Shown: positions 1 through 14,010, numbered from the stretch's first letter. The stretch is DNA of 64,000 nt from Oreohelix idahoensis (GCA_024509875.1 JAMPIV010011335.1:606020-670019); one strand, 5' to 3'. A program made the numbers and translations. Notes: generated by a model from the sequence alone, not told the origin.

Positions 1-1047
1 TTTTGACTCCGGTTTTTTACGGTGTATTACTTCCACGTCCACGTAAGGTTGAATATTATACTTCATTCCTTAATACCAGTCCTAGCATAGGCTTCCTTCC
101 GAAGCTATAATATAAAACCGGACTGTACAATAATGTGTCTGACCATTGACAAGGCGATGGTCCTCCATTTTTAAGTTATTTACCAATCTACGTCATCACT
201 AAGGACCCACCAAAAAGCAAACGTCATAAACCAATCTACAAATCGAGTGGTTAATACATTAAGACCTTGGCCTCTATGTTCAATAATAGTGCACACAAGT
301 GTGCTTATTAAAATCTTACAATATCTCTCAGTTAAGTTCAGCGCCCATTTATGCGCAAATAACATTGTGACAATAAGCATATTGCAACAATTACCCTCTA
401 CCACCTGTAAGAAAAAAAAAACGCAGTTTCTTTTTTTTCTTCAAAAATCTATTGGTAATAATAATAAAAATACCAGCATAATACTATCCTAAGTCTCAAT
501 ACGTCTAAGTCAGTTAATTGTCTCATAAAATTATCAGTCAGTCGTCGATGAGATGAAACGGTGATAAACAAGTCATGTGAATAAAATCCACGTAGGAAGA
601 AATAATCATAATAACAAAAATTACGGAAAAAAAACAACACCGCCCTCTATTACCTCTAAACTAATCAATAATACTAGACCCAAAACTCACCTAATATAAT
701 TACATCTAATAGGATTATCTACCCATAGGATAAAGATTACAATAATATGTACCTCACCAATGAAGAGTCAGTCCCATATATGTTTATTCATGATATAAAC
801 CCAAACGATCGCAAGTATAAGCATAAATTGGTCCTCAAATTACCTATTTCAATGCCCCTAGGAACCTCTAGATAATATACACGCAAAAATTTTTTTTTTT
901 TTTTTTTTTTTTGCTTTTGAATATCATTGCAGTACAGTATTATATACACTATATGTGCACGTTACCCCCTAAACATTAAAGTGTGTTCTGGGTAAAACCA
1001 ATTAAATTCAATGTCCCAATTACATCAACACTACTGTTGACCATGCA
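1..1047. other. AT-rich flank, no gene seen
   Basis: No coding region is supported here; the open frames are short and unlike known proteins. A run of 23 T lies at 890-912. A C-rich patch at 964-969 reads on the minus strand as a short purine tract, downstream of the RNase H stop codon. It could be the polypurine tract of a minus-strand LTR element whose 3' LTR would lie to the left. I could not find a terminal TG/CA pair to prove an LTR. Confidence 0.4.
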
Positions 1048-1215
1048 TTAACTGTCATTAAAAACTTGTGTACTGTCTTCCTGAGGGCACCTCGACAGTA
1101 CGTCTGCCACCACATTGTCAGACCCCCGAATTGCTTGAATCGTATAATTATACGGCTGCATCAGAATCGAATAACGGGCTGCTCGGGCGCATTTGTCCTG
1201 TCATAAGACCATAGT
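1048..1215 (-). pseudogene. Ty3/gypsy RNase H C-terminal fragment at the left edge of the G/T tract
   Basis: Read on the minus strand, the segment encodes the end of a retrotransposon RNase H region: RAARYSILMQPYNYTIQ, then GSDNVVADVLSRCP, then a stop codon at 1048-1050. The pattern R-A/L-A-R-(W/Y)-x-L-x-L-Q-x-Y followed by G-x-x-N-V-V-A-D-x-L-S-R is the usual tail of gypsy-type RNase H. The reading frame fails just to the right, where an in-frame stop appears and the plus strand loses C. A stop soon after LSR means no integrase follows, as in the two complete elements further right, where RNase H closes pol. The sequence differs from those elements (ADFLSRHP there), so it is another family. 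Upstream parts of this pol would lie inside the G/T tract. Confidence 0.8.
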
Positions 1216-4200
1216 GACAGGGGGGTGTATGGATTGAGGTATGTGTTTGTGTGGGTTTATGAGAATGTTTGGAATGTGTCAGTGTGATTTTACGGGGGGG
1301 ATGGAGTTGATTTGTAGTAAGTATGTATGTTATATTGTTGGGTGGGAGGGTTGGGAATTTAAAGGTGTGGGAGTATGTGGGGGTGTGGGTTGGATATTTG
1401 TGGTAGTTGAAGAGTTCGGTGGAGGGTTGTATGGGGTAGGATGTTAATTGGATATTTAATAATGGGGATTTTTGAATAGAATTTTATTTTAGGGGTAAGG
1501 ATTTATGGGGTGTATTAAAGGAATTAAGTAGGTGGATTTGAGTATTTGGTGATTATTTGTATTAAGGATTAGTTAATTAGGGAATTGATAGTTTTTTTTA
1601 TTATTAATTAAATTATGTTTGGTATTGGGGGTTTTTTTAGGGATTTATGGGTATTTGTTTTGGGGTTTGTTGTGTTTTTGGTGTGTATTTTAATTTAGGG
1701 TGTTTATTGAGGGAAGTTTATTTGGGATTTTGATAGTTTTTTGATATTATTTGGGCCCCAAAAGGGTTAGGGGGTTAGTTTTGGGTGGTTTTTTATTTTT
1801 TTTGTAGGTAAGGGGGGTAATGATTGGGGGTGTGGATGTTTTTTTAAATGGGGGTTTAATTTTAGGGGGGAATTGTGTTTTTATTGGGGGGGGTTTTTTT
1901 AATTGGTGATTTATGGTTTTTGGGGGATGTTTTTATGTAGGGGTGTAAGTTATTTTTGTTATGGGGATTGTTTTGGGGGGGTTTTGTGGGTATTGGGGGG
2001 GTTTTTTTTTTGAGTAGGATTATGGGGTTTGGGGTTTATTGATTTAGGGGGTGGTGGGGGGGGTGTGTTTTGTTGGTTTTATGGGGGATTGTTTTTTTTA
2101 ATTGGGTTGGGTTTGGGTGGGGGTTGTGGGTATGGGGGAATGATTTTTGGGGGTTTTGGGGGGTTTAATTTTTTGTTTTTGTGGGGTTGGGATGGGGTGT
2201 GAGTGGGGTTTTTTGGGGGGTGGTTTGTTGGGGTATTTGGGGGTTTTGTTTTTTGGTGTTGGGGATTGGGGGATTTTATGTGGTTTGATTTGAGGGGGTG
2301 TAGTGTTAATTGGTTTGAGTGTTTTTTTATGTTGGGGTTTGGGTTTTTGGTTGTTTGGGGTTTTTTGTTTTGTATTTTGGTGTTTTTTTATGGAGGTTAT
2401 TGTTTTTTTGGGTTGGGGATTTTTGGGGATTTTTTTGGTATGATTTGGTTGGGGGGTGGTTGATTGGGGGGGGGGGGGGGGTGGGGGATTTAGTAGGGGT
2501 TTTTTTGGGTGGGTTTGGGGAATTGTTGTTTTTTGGTTTAGTAGTATTTGTATGATTTTGATTTTTTAGTTTGGGTAGGGATTTTGGGGTTTGGTTGGGT
2601 TGTTGTTGTGGGGTTTGGTGTGGGGGTTGTTTTTGGGGTTTGGTTTTTTTTTGTTTTGGGTTTTGTGTTGGTGGGGGGGGGGGGTTGGGTGGTTAGTTGG
2701 GATTTTTTGGGGATGGTTTGGGTTGGGGTGGGGTTTTTGGTTTGGGGTATATTTTTTTTTGGTATTTGGTGGGTTTTTGAATGTTTTTGGGGTTTTTGGT
2801 TTGGTTTGGTTTGGGGGTTGGGGGTTTTTGTTGGGTTTGGGTGGTGGGGGGGGTTTTATTTTGGTTTATTATGTTTTGGTGGGGTGTTTTTTGGTTTAAG
2901 GGGGGGGGGTTTTTTTTTGGGGGGGGTAAATTTTTTTTTTTTTTTTGGGTGGATTTTGGGTGGGGTTTGGTGTTTTTTTTGGGGGTTTGGTTTAGGTTTT
3001 TTGGGATTTTTGTGATTTGGGTGTTTTTTTTAAGTGGTTTTGGGTTTGGTGGGGGTTGGGGGTTTTTGTGGTTTGGGGGTGTTTGTGTGTGTTTTGTTTT
3101 TGGGTTGTGGGGTTTTTGTATTTGGGTGGGTTTGTTTGATTTTGGTTTTTATTGGGATTGGGGGGGTAAATGTTGGTTTTGGTTGTTTTTTTGTTTTTTT
3201 TTTTTTGGAATTGGTATTGGGGGTTGGTTGGGTTTGTGTTAGGGGGTGATATGGTTTTTGTTTGGATGGGGATTTTTTGGTTTTGTGGGGGGGTTTTTTA
3301 TTGATGGGGTTTATGATGGGGTTTTGGGGTTTTGGGGGATTTTTTTTTATTTTTTTTTAGTGGTTTTGGTGTTTTGTTGATTTTTTTTTTGAGGTTTTTG
3401 GGGGTTTTATGGGGGGGTTGGGGGTTGGTGGGTTTGAGTATGGGGGTTTTTAATATTTTTGATGGGTTTGGTTATTTTATTTTTTGGATTTTATTGTTGG
3501 GTTTTTGGGGTTTGGGGGGTTGGGGTTTTTTTGGTGGTTGTTTTTTTTTTTTTTTTTATGGGTTGGGGGTTTTTTTTTTGGGGTTTTGTTGTGATGATTT
3601 TTGGGGGTTATGGGGTTGGGGTTTTATGGGGGGATTGTTGGGGGGGTGAAGTTTTTTTTTTTTGTTGTGGGTTTTGGTATATGGAGTTTGTTGTTAGATT
3701 TGGGATTTTTTTTTTGTTTTTGGTTGGGTTTTGGTATTTGGATTTTTTTTGTTTGGTTTATGGTTTGGTTTAAGGTTTTAATTGGGGGGTTTTGTTTGGG
3801 GGGTTTTGGGGTTTTTTTTGGGTTGTTTTTTTTGGAGTTTTGTGATGGGGGTTTGGTTGTGGTTTTGGGGTTGTTTTTTGATAATTTTTGGGGGGTTTGG
3901 GGTTTGGGGGGGGGGGGGGTTTTTTTGGTTTTGGGGGGTGGAATAGTGGATTGGGATTTTGGGGTGGATTGGGTTTTTATTTTGGTTTATTTAGTGTTTT
4001 TTTTTTTTTTGGTGTGTTTGGGTTGGTTTTGGGTGTATTGGTTGTTAAAAGGGGATTAGGTTTTTTTGGGGTGTGGGGTTTTGGGTGGGGGTTGGGGTGG
4101 TTTTTGGGTTTTTGGGGGGGGGGGGATGGGTATTGGTGGGTGTGGGTGGTTTTTGTTTTTGTGGGTTGGGTTGGGGGGTTTTGGGTGTTTTTTTTTGGGG

Positions 4201-7200
4201 GGGGGATGGTTTTATTTTTTTTATTATGTTTATGAAAGGGGGATTTTTTTGTGGGTTGGGGGGTTTGGGTGTGATTTTGGGGATTTGTGTATTTGGTTTT
4301 TTTGGTTGGGGTTTTATTTTTTTATGTGGTTTTTTTGTTTGGGGTTTGGTTTTTTTTGGGGGGGGGGGGGGGGGTTTTTGGGGGTATTTTTTAGTTTGTT
4401 GTTGGGGTTTTTGGGGTTGTGTGTTTTGTTTTGTGGGGGTTGGGTTTTTGGGTTTGGTTGGATTTTTGGGGGTTGGGGGGTTTGGGGTTTTTTTGATGGG
4501 GGGGGGTTGGATTGTGGTTTTTTTGTGGGGTGTGTGAATTTTTTTTTTTTGGTTGGTGGGTTTTTGGGATTGGGGGGGTTTGGGGTTTTTTTTTTGTGTG
4601 GTGGGGGTTGGTTATTGTTTGGGGGGTTTTTTGTTGGTTGGGTGGGGGTGTTTTGGGTTTTGGTTTGTTTGGTGGGGGATGTATGGTTTTTGTTTTTTTT
4701 GGAGTTTTTTTTTTTTTGGGGGGGGGGGGGGATTGGTGGTTGTGGGGTTTTGTTGGGGTTGTTAGTGTAGGTGTGTGGGGTTGTTGTTATGAATTTTTTT
4801 TTTAGTTTGTGGTTATAGTGGTATTTGGATTGGTATTGTTTTGTTTTGGTGGTGGGTATTGGGGGTTTTTTGGGGGGATGGGGGGGAATTTTGGTGTATG
4901 GTTTTTTTGGTGGGGTTATTTTGGTTGGGGTTTTTTTTTTTTTTGGTTTATTTTTGTATGTGGTTATGGAGGTTGATTTTGGGTTGGTTGGGGGGGGGTT
5001 GTGTTGGGGGTTTGATGGGTGGGTGTTGGGGGAATTAGTGGTTGGGTTTTGTGGTATTTGGGTTGGTTGGGGTATGGTTTTTTGGGGTTTTTGGTTTTTT
5101 GGGGGGGGGTTTTTGGTTGTGTTGAATGTGGTATTTTTGGTATTGTTTGTGTTAATTTTGGTTTTTTTGGGATTTGTTGGGGGGGTGGTTTTGGTTGGGT
5201 GTTGGGGGTGGGAGTTTGGGGGGTTTGTTGGTTTTTTTTTTTTTGGTTTTAATTGGGTTTTGGGTTTGGGGGGGGTTTTATTGTTTGATGGGAATGGGGG
5301 GTGTTTTATAGGGGGTTGGTGGTGTTTTGGGGGTTGTTTTGGGTTTAGTGGGGGGTTTTTTTTGGGTGGGGGGGTTTTGTTTTTTGGGATGGGTGGTTTT
5401 TTTTGGTTTTAATATTTTTTGGATTTTTGGGTTGAGTTTTTGGGGTTGGTTTTTTTTGGGGGGGTATTGTTTTTGGTTTTTAAAGGATTTGGATTTTTTT
5501 TTTTGATTAATTTTTTTGGTATTGTTTTTTTTGGGGGGTTGGATTTTATGGTTGTATTGGGTTTTTTTTTTGGTTTATTTTTGGGTATGTTTGGGGTTGG
5601 GGTTTAGATTTTGGGGTTGGGTTTTGGGGGGAGTTTATTTTGGTTTTGGGGATTTGATTTTTTGGTTGGTTTTTTAATATTTTGGTTGTTTTATGGGGGG
5701 GGGTTTAGTGGGATTTGGGGGGGATTTTAGGGGGGATGGATTGATGGTTTTGGGGTTTGTTGGGGATATTGTTTATTTTGATTTGGGATTGGGTTTTGGG
5801 TTTGGGGGGTATTTGGGGGTTTTTTTGGGGGTTTTTTGGGGTTGGTGGGTTGGTTTGTTTTGGGTTGGGGGGGGTTGGGGTTTTTGGGGTTTTGGGTTGG
5901 TTGTGGGGGGGTGTTTTTTTAGGTTATTGTTGATTTTTGGTTTTTTTTGTTGGTGGGTTTTATTTTGGTTGGGGTTTTTGGTGTTTTGTTGGGGGGTTTT
6001 ATATTTTTGGTATGGTTTTTTATGGATTTTGTTTTTTGGGTTTTATGGGTATTTTTTTTTTTTTTTTTTTTTTTTTTGGTGGTTTTTGGGGGGGGGGGGT
6101 TTTTGTTTTAGTTGGGATGTGTGGTTTGGGGGGGTTGGTATTGGTGGAATATTTTTTAATTTTATTTTTTTTTTGGTTTTTGGGGGATTTTTTGGGTTTT
6201 GGGGGGATGGGGGGATGGATTGGGTTTTTTTTTGGGTTGGGTTTTTGATGGGGGTTTGGTTTTTTTTTTGGGGGGGGGTTTTTTTTGGGGGGGGTTTTTG
6301 GGGGGGGGTGGGGGGTTGGTTTTTGGTTTTTGTGGGGGGGGGTTTTTTGTTTAGGGTTTTTTTGTTTTTTGGGTAGGTTGGGGTGGGGGGGGATGTTTTG
6401 ATTTGGGGGGGGTTTTAATGATTTTGGGGGGTTTTGTGTTGGGGTTTTGATTTTTGGGTTTTTTTTTTTTGTGGGGGGTTTTGTTTGATGGTTTTTAGTG
6501 GGGGGTTTTTGGGGTGGGGTATTTTTTTTTGGTTATTAGGAATTTGGTTTGGGTTTGGGGGTTGGGGGGGTTTTTTTTTTGGGGTTTTTGGTTTTATTTG
6601 GGTTTGTTTTGGGGGGTTTTGTGTGTGGTTTGTTGGGTGGTTTATGGATTTTTGATATTTTTTGGGTTTTGGTTTGGTTTGGTGTGGTTTGGGGGTTGTT
6701 TTTGTTTTGGGGTTATGTTTTGATTTTTTGGTGGTGGTTTTTGGGTTTGTTGGGGGTTGGGTGATATTGGGGATGGGGGTTTATTTTTTTGGGGGTTGTT
6801 TTTTTGGGGTTTTTGGGGGGGTGTAAGGGTTGGTTTTTTTTTTTGGGTTTGTTGTTTTGGGATGTGGGGTTGTTTTGTTGTTGTGGGTTTGGTATGGGGT
6901 TAGTGGTGGGGGGGTTGGGGTTTGTTTGGGTATGGGGGGGGATGGGGTTTTGGGGTTTTTAGTTTGTATTTGGGTTGATTGGGGATTAGGGTTTTTGGGG
7001 TTGGGGTTTGGTGGGGGGTTAAATGGGTTTTTGGGGGGTTTTTTGTTTTTTTTTTTTTTGTTGGGGGGTTTTTGGGGGGTTTTTTGGGGGTGGTTTTATT
7101 GGGGGGGGGATGATATTTGTGGTGTTTGTTTTTGGTTTTGGGGGGGATTTGGGGTTTTGGGGGGGGGGTTGGGTGGGGGGTTGTTGGTGGTATGGGTTGG

Positions 7201-10200
7201 GGGGGGGGGGTTGGGGATGGGGGGGGGTGATTTTGTTTTGGTTGGGGGTTGGGGGTATGGTTTGGTTTTTTTGTTGGGGGGGTTGTGTTTGGGTGATGGG
7301 GTGTGGGTTTTTATGGGGGGTTGGTTTGGGGGGGGGGTTTTTGGGTTGGTTTTTTTTTTTTTTTGGGTTTTTTTTTTTTTTGGGGGTTTTTGGTTAATTG
7401 ATTGGTGGGGGGGTTGGGGGTGGATTGGGGGGGGTTTTAATGGTTTTGGGTAAAGGGTTTTTTGATTTGGTTTTTTTTGGGGTTGGGGGGGGGTTTTGGG
7501 GGGGGGGTGTAATATTTGGGGGGGGTGTGGGTTTTTTTTTTTTTTTTTTTTTGGGTTTTTTGGGATTAGTTTTGTAATTTTGTGGTTTTTTTTGGGGTTG
7601 TTTGGTTTGGGGGGGTTTTTTTGGGTTGTTTTTTGTTGGGGGGTGGGGGGTTTTTTTTGGAAGGGGTTTTTGGGGGTTTTGGGGATTTTTTTATTGGTGT
7701 TGGGTTGGGGTTTGTTGGTTTTTTGTTGTGGTGGTAGATTTTTTTTTGTTTTGTGGGTTTGGGGTGGTATTGTTTTTTTTTGGGGGGGGGTTTGGGTTTT
7801 TGGTTTGGGGTTTTGATTTGTATTTTTTTGTTGGTTTGGGGGGTTTTTTTTTTTTTTTTGTTTTTTTTTTTTTTTTTGGGTGGGGGGGGTTTTTGGGGGG
7901 GGGGTTGGTTTTTGGGGGTTGGGGGTTTTTTTATGGTGTATGGTTTTGGGAATGGGGTTTTTTGATTGGATTATTGGGTTTTGGGGGGTGGGGGTGGTGG
8001 GGGTTGGGTTTGGTTTTGGGGTTTGTTTTTGGGGGTTTGTTTGGGTTTTTTTAGGGGGGGTTTTTGGTTTTTGTTTTTGGTTGGGGGGGGAATTTTTTGG
8101 GGGTTGGGGGGGGGTTTGGGGGGGGGGGGGTTTTTGGGTGATTGTTTTTGGTTTGGGGGGGTTGTTGGTTGGGGTTTTGGGATTTTGTTTTTTTTTTTTT
8201 TGTTTTTGGGGGTTTTTGGGTTGGGTGTTTTTGGTTTTTTTTTGGGTTGTTTGGGGTTGGGGGGGGGGGGGTTTGTGGTGGGGGGGGGTTTGGTTGTGGG
8301 TTTTTGGGGGGGGTTTTGGGTTTTTTTTTTGGGGGGTAGGGGGTTGTGGTTTTTGGGGGGGTTTTTGTTTTGGATTTGTTTTTTTTGGTTTTGGTTGGGG
8401 GTTGGTGGATTTTTTTGTTTTTTTTTTGGGTTTTTTTTTGATGGGGGGGAAATGATGGTTGGTTTTGGGGTTTGTTTTGGGGGTTGGGGATAGTTTGTTT
8501 TTGGGTTGGGATTGGGGGTTTGGTTTTGAATTTTTTTTGGGGGTTGTAGGATTTTTTTGGGTTTGGGGTTTGGGGGGGGGGTTTGAAATGGTTTATTGGG
8601 GTTTTTTTGGGGGTGGGGTTGTTTATGGTTTTTTTGTTTGGTTTGGGGGGTTTTTGGGGGGGGGGGGGGTTTTGGGGGGGGGGGGTTATGGGTTATATAT
8701 GTGATTTGGGGGGGGTTTGGGGTTGGGGATTTTTTTTTTTTTGTGTTTTTGGGTATTGTGGTTTGTTGTTGGTTTTGTTGGGGGTTATTGGTTTTGGTAT
8801 GTTTGTTGGTTGGTTTTGTTTTTTTTTTGGGGTTTTTTTTTGTTGGGTTTGTTGGGTTTTTTTTGGGGGGGGGTTGGGGGGGGGGGGGTTTTTTAGGTGT
8901 GATATTGGGGGGGTTTTTTTTGTTTTTGTGGGGGTATTGTTTGTATGGTTTGTTTTTGGGGTTTTTTTGGGTTTATGGGGGGTATGGGGGGGTTTGGGTA
9001 TGGGATTGGGATTGGGGAATGTTGGTTTGGGTTTGAGGTTGGTTGGGGTTTTTGGGGGGTTGGGGATTGGTTGGGGGGTTTTGGAGGTTTTTGGGGATTT
9101 GGTGGGTTTTGTTGGATTGTTTTTTTTTTTGGGGGTTTTTTGGTGGTTTTTGGTGGTGTTTGGGGGTTGGTTTTTTTGGGGTTTTGGGGGTTGGGTTGTT
9201 GGGGGTTTTGGGGTAGGTGGGGGGTTATGGGGGGGTGTGATGGGGGGTTTGGGGGTTTTGTGGTTATGTTTTGTTTGGTTTGGGATTTTTGGGGGGGATA
9301 GGGGTTTTTGGTGGGGGTTTTTGGTTAATTGGGGTTTTTTTTAGGGTTTAGGTGGTTTTTTTGGGGGGGTTTGTTTTGGGGTTTGGATTTTGGGTGGGTT
9401 GGGGGGGTATTTTTTTTTGGTTTTTTTTTTGGGGGGGGGTGTTTGTTGGTGTTTTGGGGGGGGGGGTTTTTTGGTTTATTTTGTATGGTATTTTTTAGGG
9501 TTTTTTGTTGTTGTTTTTGGGGGTTTGGGGATTGTTGGGGGGGGTTTGGGGGTTGGGTTATGGTTGTGTGGGGGGGGGGGGGTTTTTGTTTTAGGGTGGG
9601 GGGTTATGGTTTGGGTTTTGGGGGGTTTATTTATGGGTTTATTGGGTTGGGGGGGGGTTTGTTGTTGGATTTGTTTTTTGATTTGGGTTTATTTGGGGTT
9701 TTGGTAATTTGGGGGGGTTTTTTTTTTTTGGGGGGGGGTTTTTTTGGATGGGGGTTTGGTTTTTTTGGGGATTTATGGTTATTGGGTTTTTTTGGGGTTG
9801 TGGGGGGAAATGATGGGTTTTTTTGGGTATATGGGTGTTGGGTTTTTTTGGTTTTTGAATTTTGGTTTTTATTTTTGGGATTGTGTTTTTTTTTTTGGGG
9901 GGGATTTTGTGTTTGTTTGTTGGGGGGGGGGGGGGGGGGTGAGATTTTGGTTTTTTTGTTTTTTTTATTGGGTTTTGGGTTTTTTGTTGGGGGGTTGTTT
10001 AATTTTTGGGGGGTTGTGTGTTTGGGGGGGGGGGAAATTTTTTTGGTTTTTGGTTGGTTTTTGGGGGGGGTTTTGGGGTGTGTTTGGGGGGTTTAGGGGG
10101 GTTTGTTTTGGGGGGGGGTATTTTTTTTGGGGTTTTTGGGGGGGTTTGTATGGGTTGGGTTGGGGGGTTGGTTTTGGGGGGGTTTTTTGTTTGGGTTTTT

Positions 10201-13200
10201 GGTTTGGTTTTGGGGTGGTTTTTATGGGGTTTTTGGTTTTTGGATTGGGTGGGGTGGGTGATGTGGGGGGTTTTTAGGGGGTTTTTGGAATTGAATTTTG
10301 GGGGGGTGGGGGTTGGGGGGTTTTTGGGGTTTGGATATTTTTTGGGTTTGGTTGTTTTTGGGTTTGGTGGGGTTTTGGGGTTTTTTGTTTTTGTTTTATT
10401 GGTTTAGTTGGGTTGGTATTTGGGTTTTGGGGGGGGGGGGGGGTTTTTTATTTTTTGGGGGGTGGGGGGGGGTTGGGGGGGGGTTGGAGGGGGGGTTTTT
10501 TGGTTGGTTATTTTGGTGGTTAGTTTTGGGTGGGTGGTAGTTTATTAATTTTGTAGTTATGTTTATTTATTTGAGATTTTTTGAATTTTTGGATGGTTTT
10601 GGGTTTTTGGTTTTTTGTTTTGTTTTTGGTGTGTTTTTGGGTTTTTGGGGTTGTTGTTGGGTTTTTTGGTTTTTGGGATTTTTGGTTATGATTTGGGTTT
10701 TTATGGTTTGGGTGGGGTTGGAATTATGGGGGGTTGGATTTTTGGGGGGGTGGGGATTGGTTTTTTTGTTAGGGGGGGGGGGGGGTGGTTAGTGGGGGGT
10801 TATGGGATTGGGGTTGTTTGTTTTTGGGGGGTTGGTTTTTTTTGGGGTTTTTTGGGTTGGGGTGTTTTTGTATGTGGGGGGGGGTAGTGGGTTTTTTTTT
10901 GGGTTGGTTTTTTTTTGGTTTTTTGGGGGGTGTTGGGGGGTTGGTTTTTGGGGGGGTGGGGGGTTTTGGTTTTTTGGGGTTTGGGTTGTTGATGGGATTT
11001 TTTTTTGGATATGGGGGTGTGGGGGTGGGTTAGAGTTGGGGGGTTATTTGTGTTTTTTGTTTTTTGTGTTGGTTTTTGGGTTAATGGTGGGATAGGGTTT
11101 GATTTTTTTTAGATGGGGGTTTTTTATTTTGGGTAGGGGGTTGGGTAATGGTTTTGGGGTTGTATTTGTATTTTTTGGGGGGGGTTTTTTTTGGGTTTTT
11201 TTATTTGGTTTGTTGGAATTTTTGGGGTTGTGAGATGTTTTGTGGTTTGGGGGATGTATTTTTGATTGAGTTTTTTTTGTGTTTGGTGTTTGTGATTTGG
11301 TTGTGGGTGATAGGGGGTATATTGTGAGTATGGGGGGAGTTTGGTGATTAATTTTGGGTTTTTTTTTAATTGGGGGGGGGGTTTTTTGGGGTTTTTGGGG
11401 GGGGGTTGTGTTTTGGGTTTTGGAATGGGGGGGGGGGGTATTTTGTGGTTTTGGGGGGTTTTTTTTGGGGTTTTTTGATTTTTTGGGGGGGTTGAAATTT
11501 TTTGGTTTTTTATTTGGGGTTTTGGATATTTTTTTGGGTTTTTTGGTTGGGATTTGGGGGGGGTTGGGGTTTTTGTTTTTTTTGGGGTTTTTGAGGGGGT
11601 AGTTTTTGTTTTTGGATGGGGGGGGTTGTTTTTTTGGGTTTTTTTTAGGTGGGGGGGTGTTTGTTATTTATGTTGATGTTTTTATTTATGGGTATTTTGA
11701 TTTTTTGTTTTTTATGGGGGTTTTGGGGGATTTTGGGGGGGGTTTGGTAGTTTTTTTTGGGGTTTTGGTTTAGGTTTATGGGGATGTGGTAATTTGTTGT
11801 TTTGGGTTTTTTTTTTGTTTTTTTTGAGGGTTTTGTTTTTTTTGGGGGGTTTTTAGTGGGGGAATGTTGGGTTTTTTTTGGTTGGGTTTAATTGGTTTTT
11901 TTGGGGGGGGTTTATTTTGTTGGGGGGTGATGGATTTTTTTGGTGGGGGGTTTTTGGTGGGTTTGTTTTGGGTAGTTATTGTGGTATTGGTTTTTTTTTG
12001 ATTTTTGTTTTTTGGGTGTTTGGGTGATTGGTTTTTTGGTGATTGGGGGGGGGGGGGGGGTTTTGGGGGTTATGAGGGGGGGTTTGTTTTGTGTTTGGGT
12101 TGGGGTGTTGGGGGGGGATGATGGGTTTTATATTGGGGTTGTTTATTTTTTGGTTTTTTTTTTATTTTTGGGTTTGGGGGTTTTTTTGAAGGGTTATTGG
12201 GGTTTTTGTTTTTGGGGGTGTTTTTTGGGGGTTTGGTTGTGGGTTGGGGTTTTGTTTTTTTTTGGGGGGTTTTTTTTTTGGGTTTGGGTGTGTGTTTTTG
12301 GTGGTTGGTTTATGGGTTTTTGTTTTAATGTATGATGGTGTATGGGTTTGGGTATTTTTTTTTGGTGGATTTTTTTTGTGTTGGTTTGTTGGTTGATTTT
12401 GTTTTTTTTTTTTATTTTTGGGGGGTTAGTGGTATGGATTGATATAGTTTTTTTGTTTTTGAAAGATTGGTTTTTAAATTTAGTTTTTGTTTTTTTGTAG
12501 GGTTTTTTTGGTTTGGTTTTTTTTTAAAATGTTGGTTTGGGGTTGGTGAAGGATGGGGGGGGGGGTATTTTTTGTTTATGGGATTTAGATTTTTTTTTTT
12601 TTTTGTTTTATTTTTTGTTGTTGTGGGGTTTGGTTTTTTGTTTTTTTTTTTTTTGTGGTTAAAATGGGTATAGTAATTTTTTGGGATTTGTTGTTGGTTG
12701 TTTTAAGTTTATTTTTATGTTTAATTGTGGTTTTTTTTTTTTTTTTTTGTTTGAATTTTTTGGGGGTTTTTGGGGTTGTAGGGGTTGGGATGGTATTGGG
12801 GTGTTGGGTTGGGTTTTTTTGTTGGAATTTGGTTAGGGGGTTTTTTTTAGTTTTTAATAGTTTTGTGTAGTTTGAAGTTTTTGGGTATTGGGGGGGGGTT
12901 TTTTGATTGGGATTGGGGATGTTTTGGTATTTTTAATTGTATGGGTTTTGGGTTTGGTGGGGGGATAGTAGTAAGATGGGGGTTTTTTGGATTTTGGATT
13001 TTTGAGTTGGGGTTTATAATAGTTTTGGTTATTTTTTGATTGGGGATTATTTGTGGATTTAGGTGTTTTGGTTTTTATTATTGGGATTATTGGATGATTT
13101 GGGGTAAGTTTTGTTTTTTTGTTTATGGTTTGGGGTGGTGTGATATTTTTTTTTTTTGGATTGGTTGTTTTGTTTTTGAAAGGAAATTTTTTTTTTTGGG

Positions 13201-13967
13201 GATTTTTTTTATTTTGTTTTTGTTTTAATGGTTTTTTTTGGTTTTTTTTTTTGGATTTTTTGTATTTTTTTGGTGAATTATATTTTTTGTTATGGTTTTT
13301 TTTGGTTTTTTTTTGGGGATGGTTTTGGGGTTAAGGTTTTAAATTGGGTTGAGGGTATAATGGTTTTTTTGGTTTATGGTTTTGTTGGGTTGTGATTTTT
13401 TATTTGTGAATTGATTGTTTTTGGGTTTTTTTTTGTTTTTAGGGGGGTTGTTTTTTAATGAAATTGTAGTTTTTTGGAATTGGTTAAGTTTTGTTATTTT
13501 TTATGTTTTTGGGGATTGGTAGGGGGGGGTAATTGGTAGTTAAGATTTGGGTTTTTGGGTATTTTTGGTTTGGTGTTTTTGTTGTTAGGGGGTTTTTTTT
13601 TTTGTTTTTTTGGGGGTTTTTATGGGGGTTATATTTTTTTTTTTGGATGTTAAGTTTTTTATTTTTTTGAGTTTGTTGTTTATTTTTTTTTAATTGGTGT
13701 TAATGGGGATGATTTTTGGAGTTTGTGGGGTTTTTGGTTGTTTTAGTTAAGTTTTTATGTTTTTTTTTGAATGGGTATTGTTTTTTTTTTTATGGGTTTT
13801 TGTTTTGAATTTTTGTTGTTTTGGGATTGGTGGGGGTTTGTTTTATGGGTTGTTTTGTATTTTTTTTTTTTAAGTTTGAATTGGTTTAATTTTATTTGGT
13901 TTATTGGTTGGTATTTTGTTTTTTTGGAATGTTTTTGGGGTTTTTGGATGTTTTGTGTTTTTTTTTT

Positions 13968-14010
<43 letters not shown>

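Noticed and set aside
6724..6745. A 16-base match (TTTGGTGGTGGTTTTT) to the two-letter form of the RT motif DLSKGYYQIP
   Set aside because: Flanking two-letter sequence does not continue to match, the position does not fit the expected distance from gag, and a match of this length is not rare in 15 kb of two-letter, run-rich sequence.
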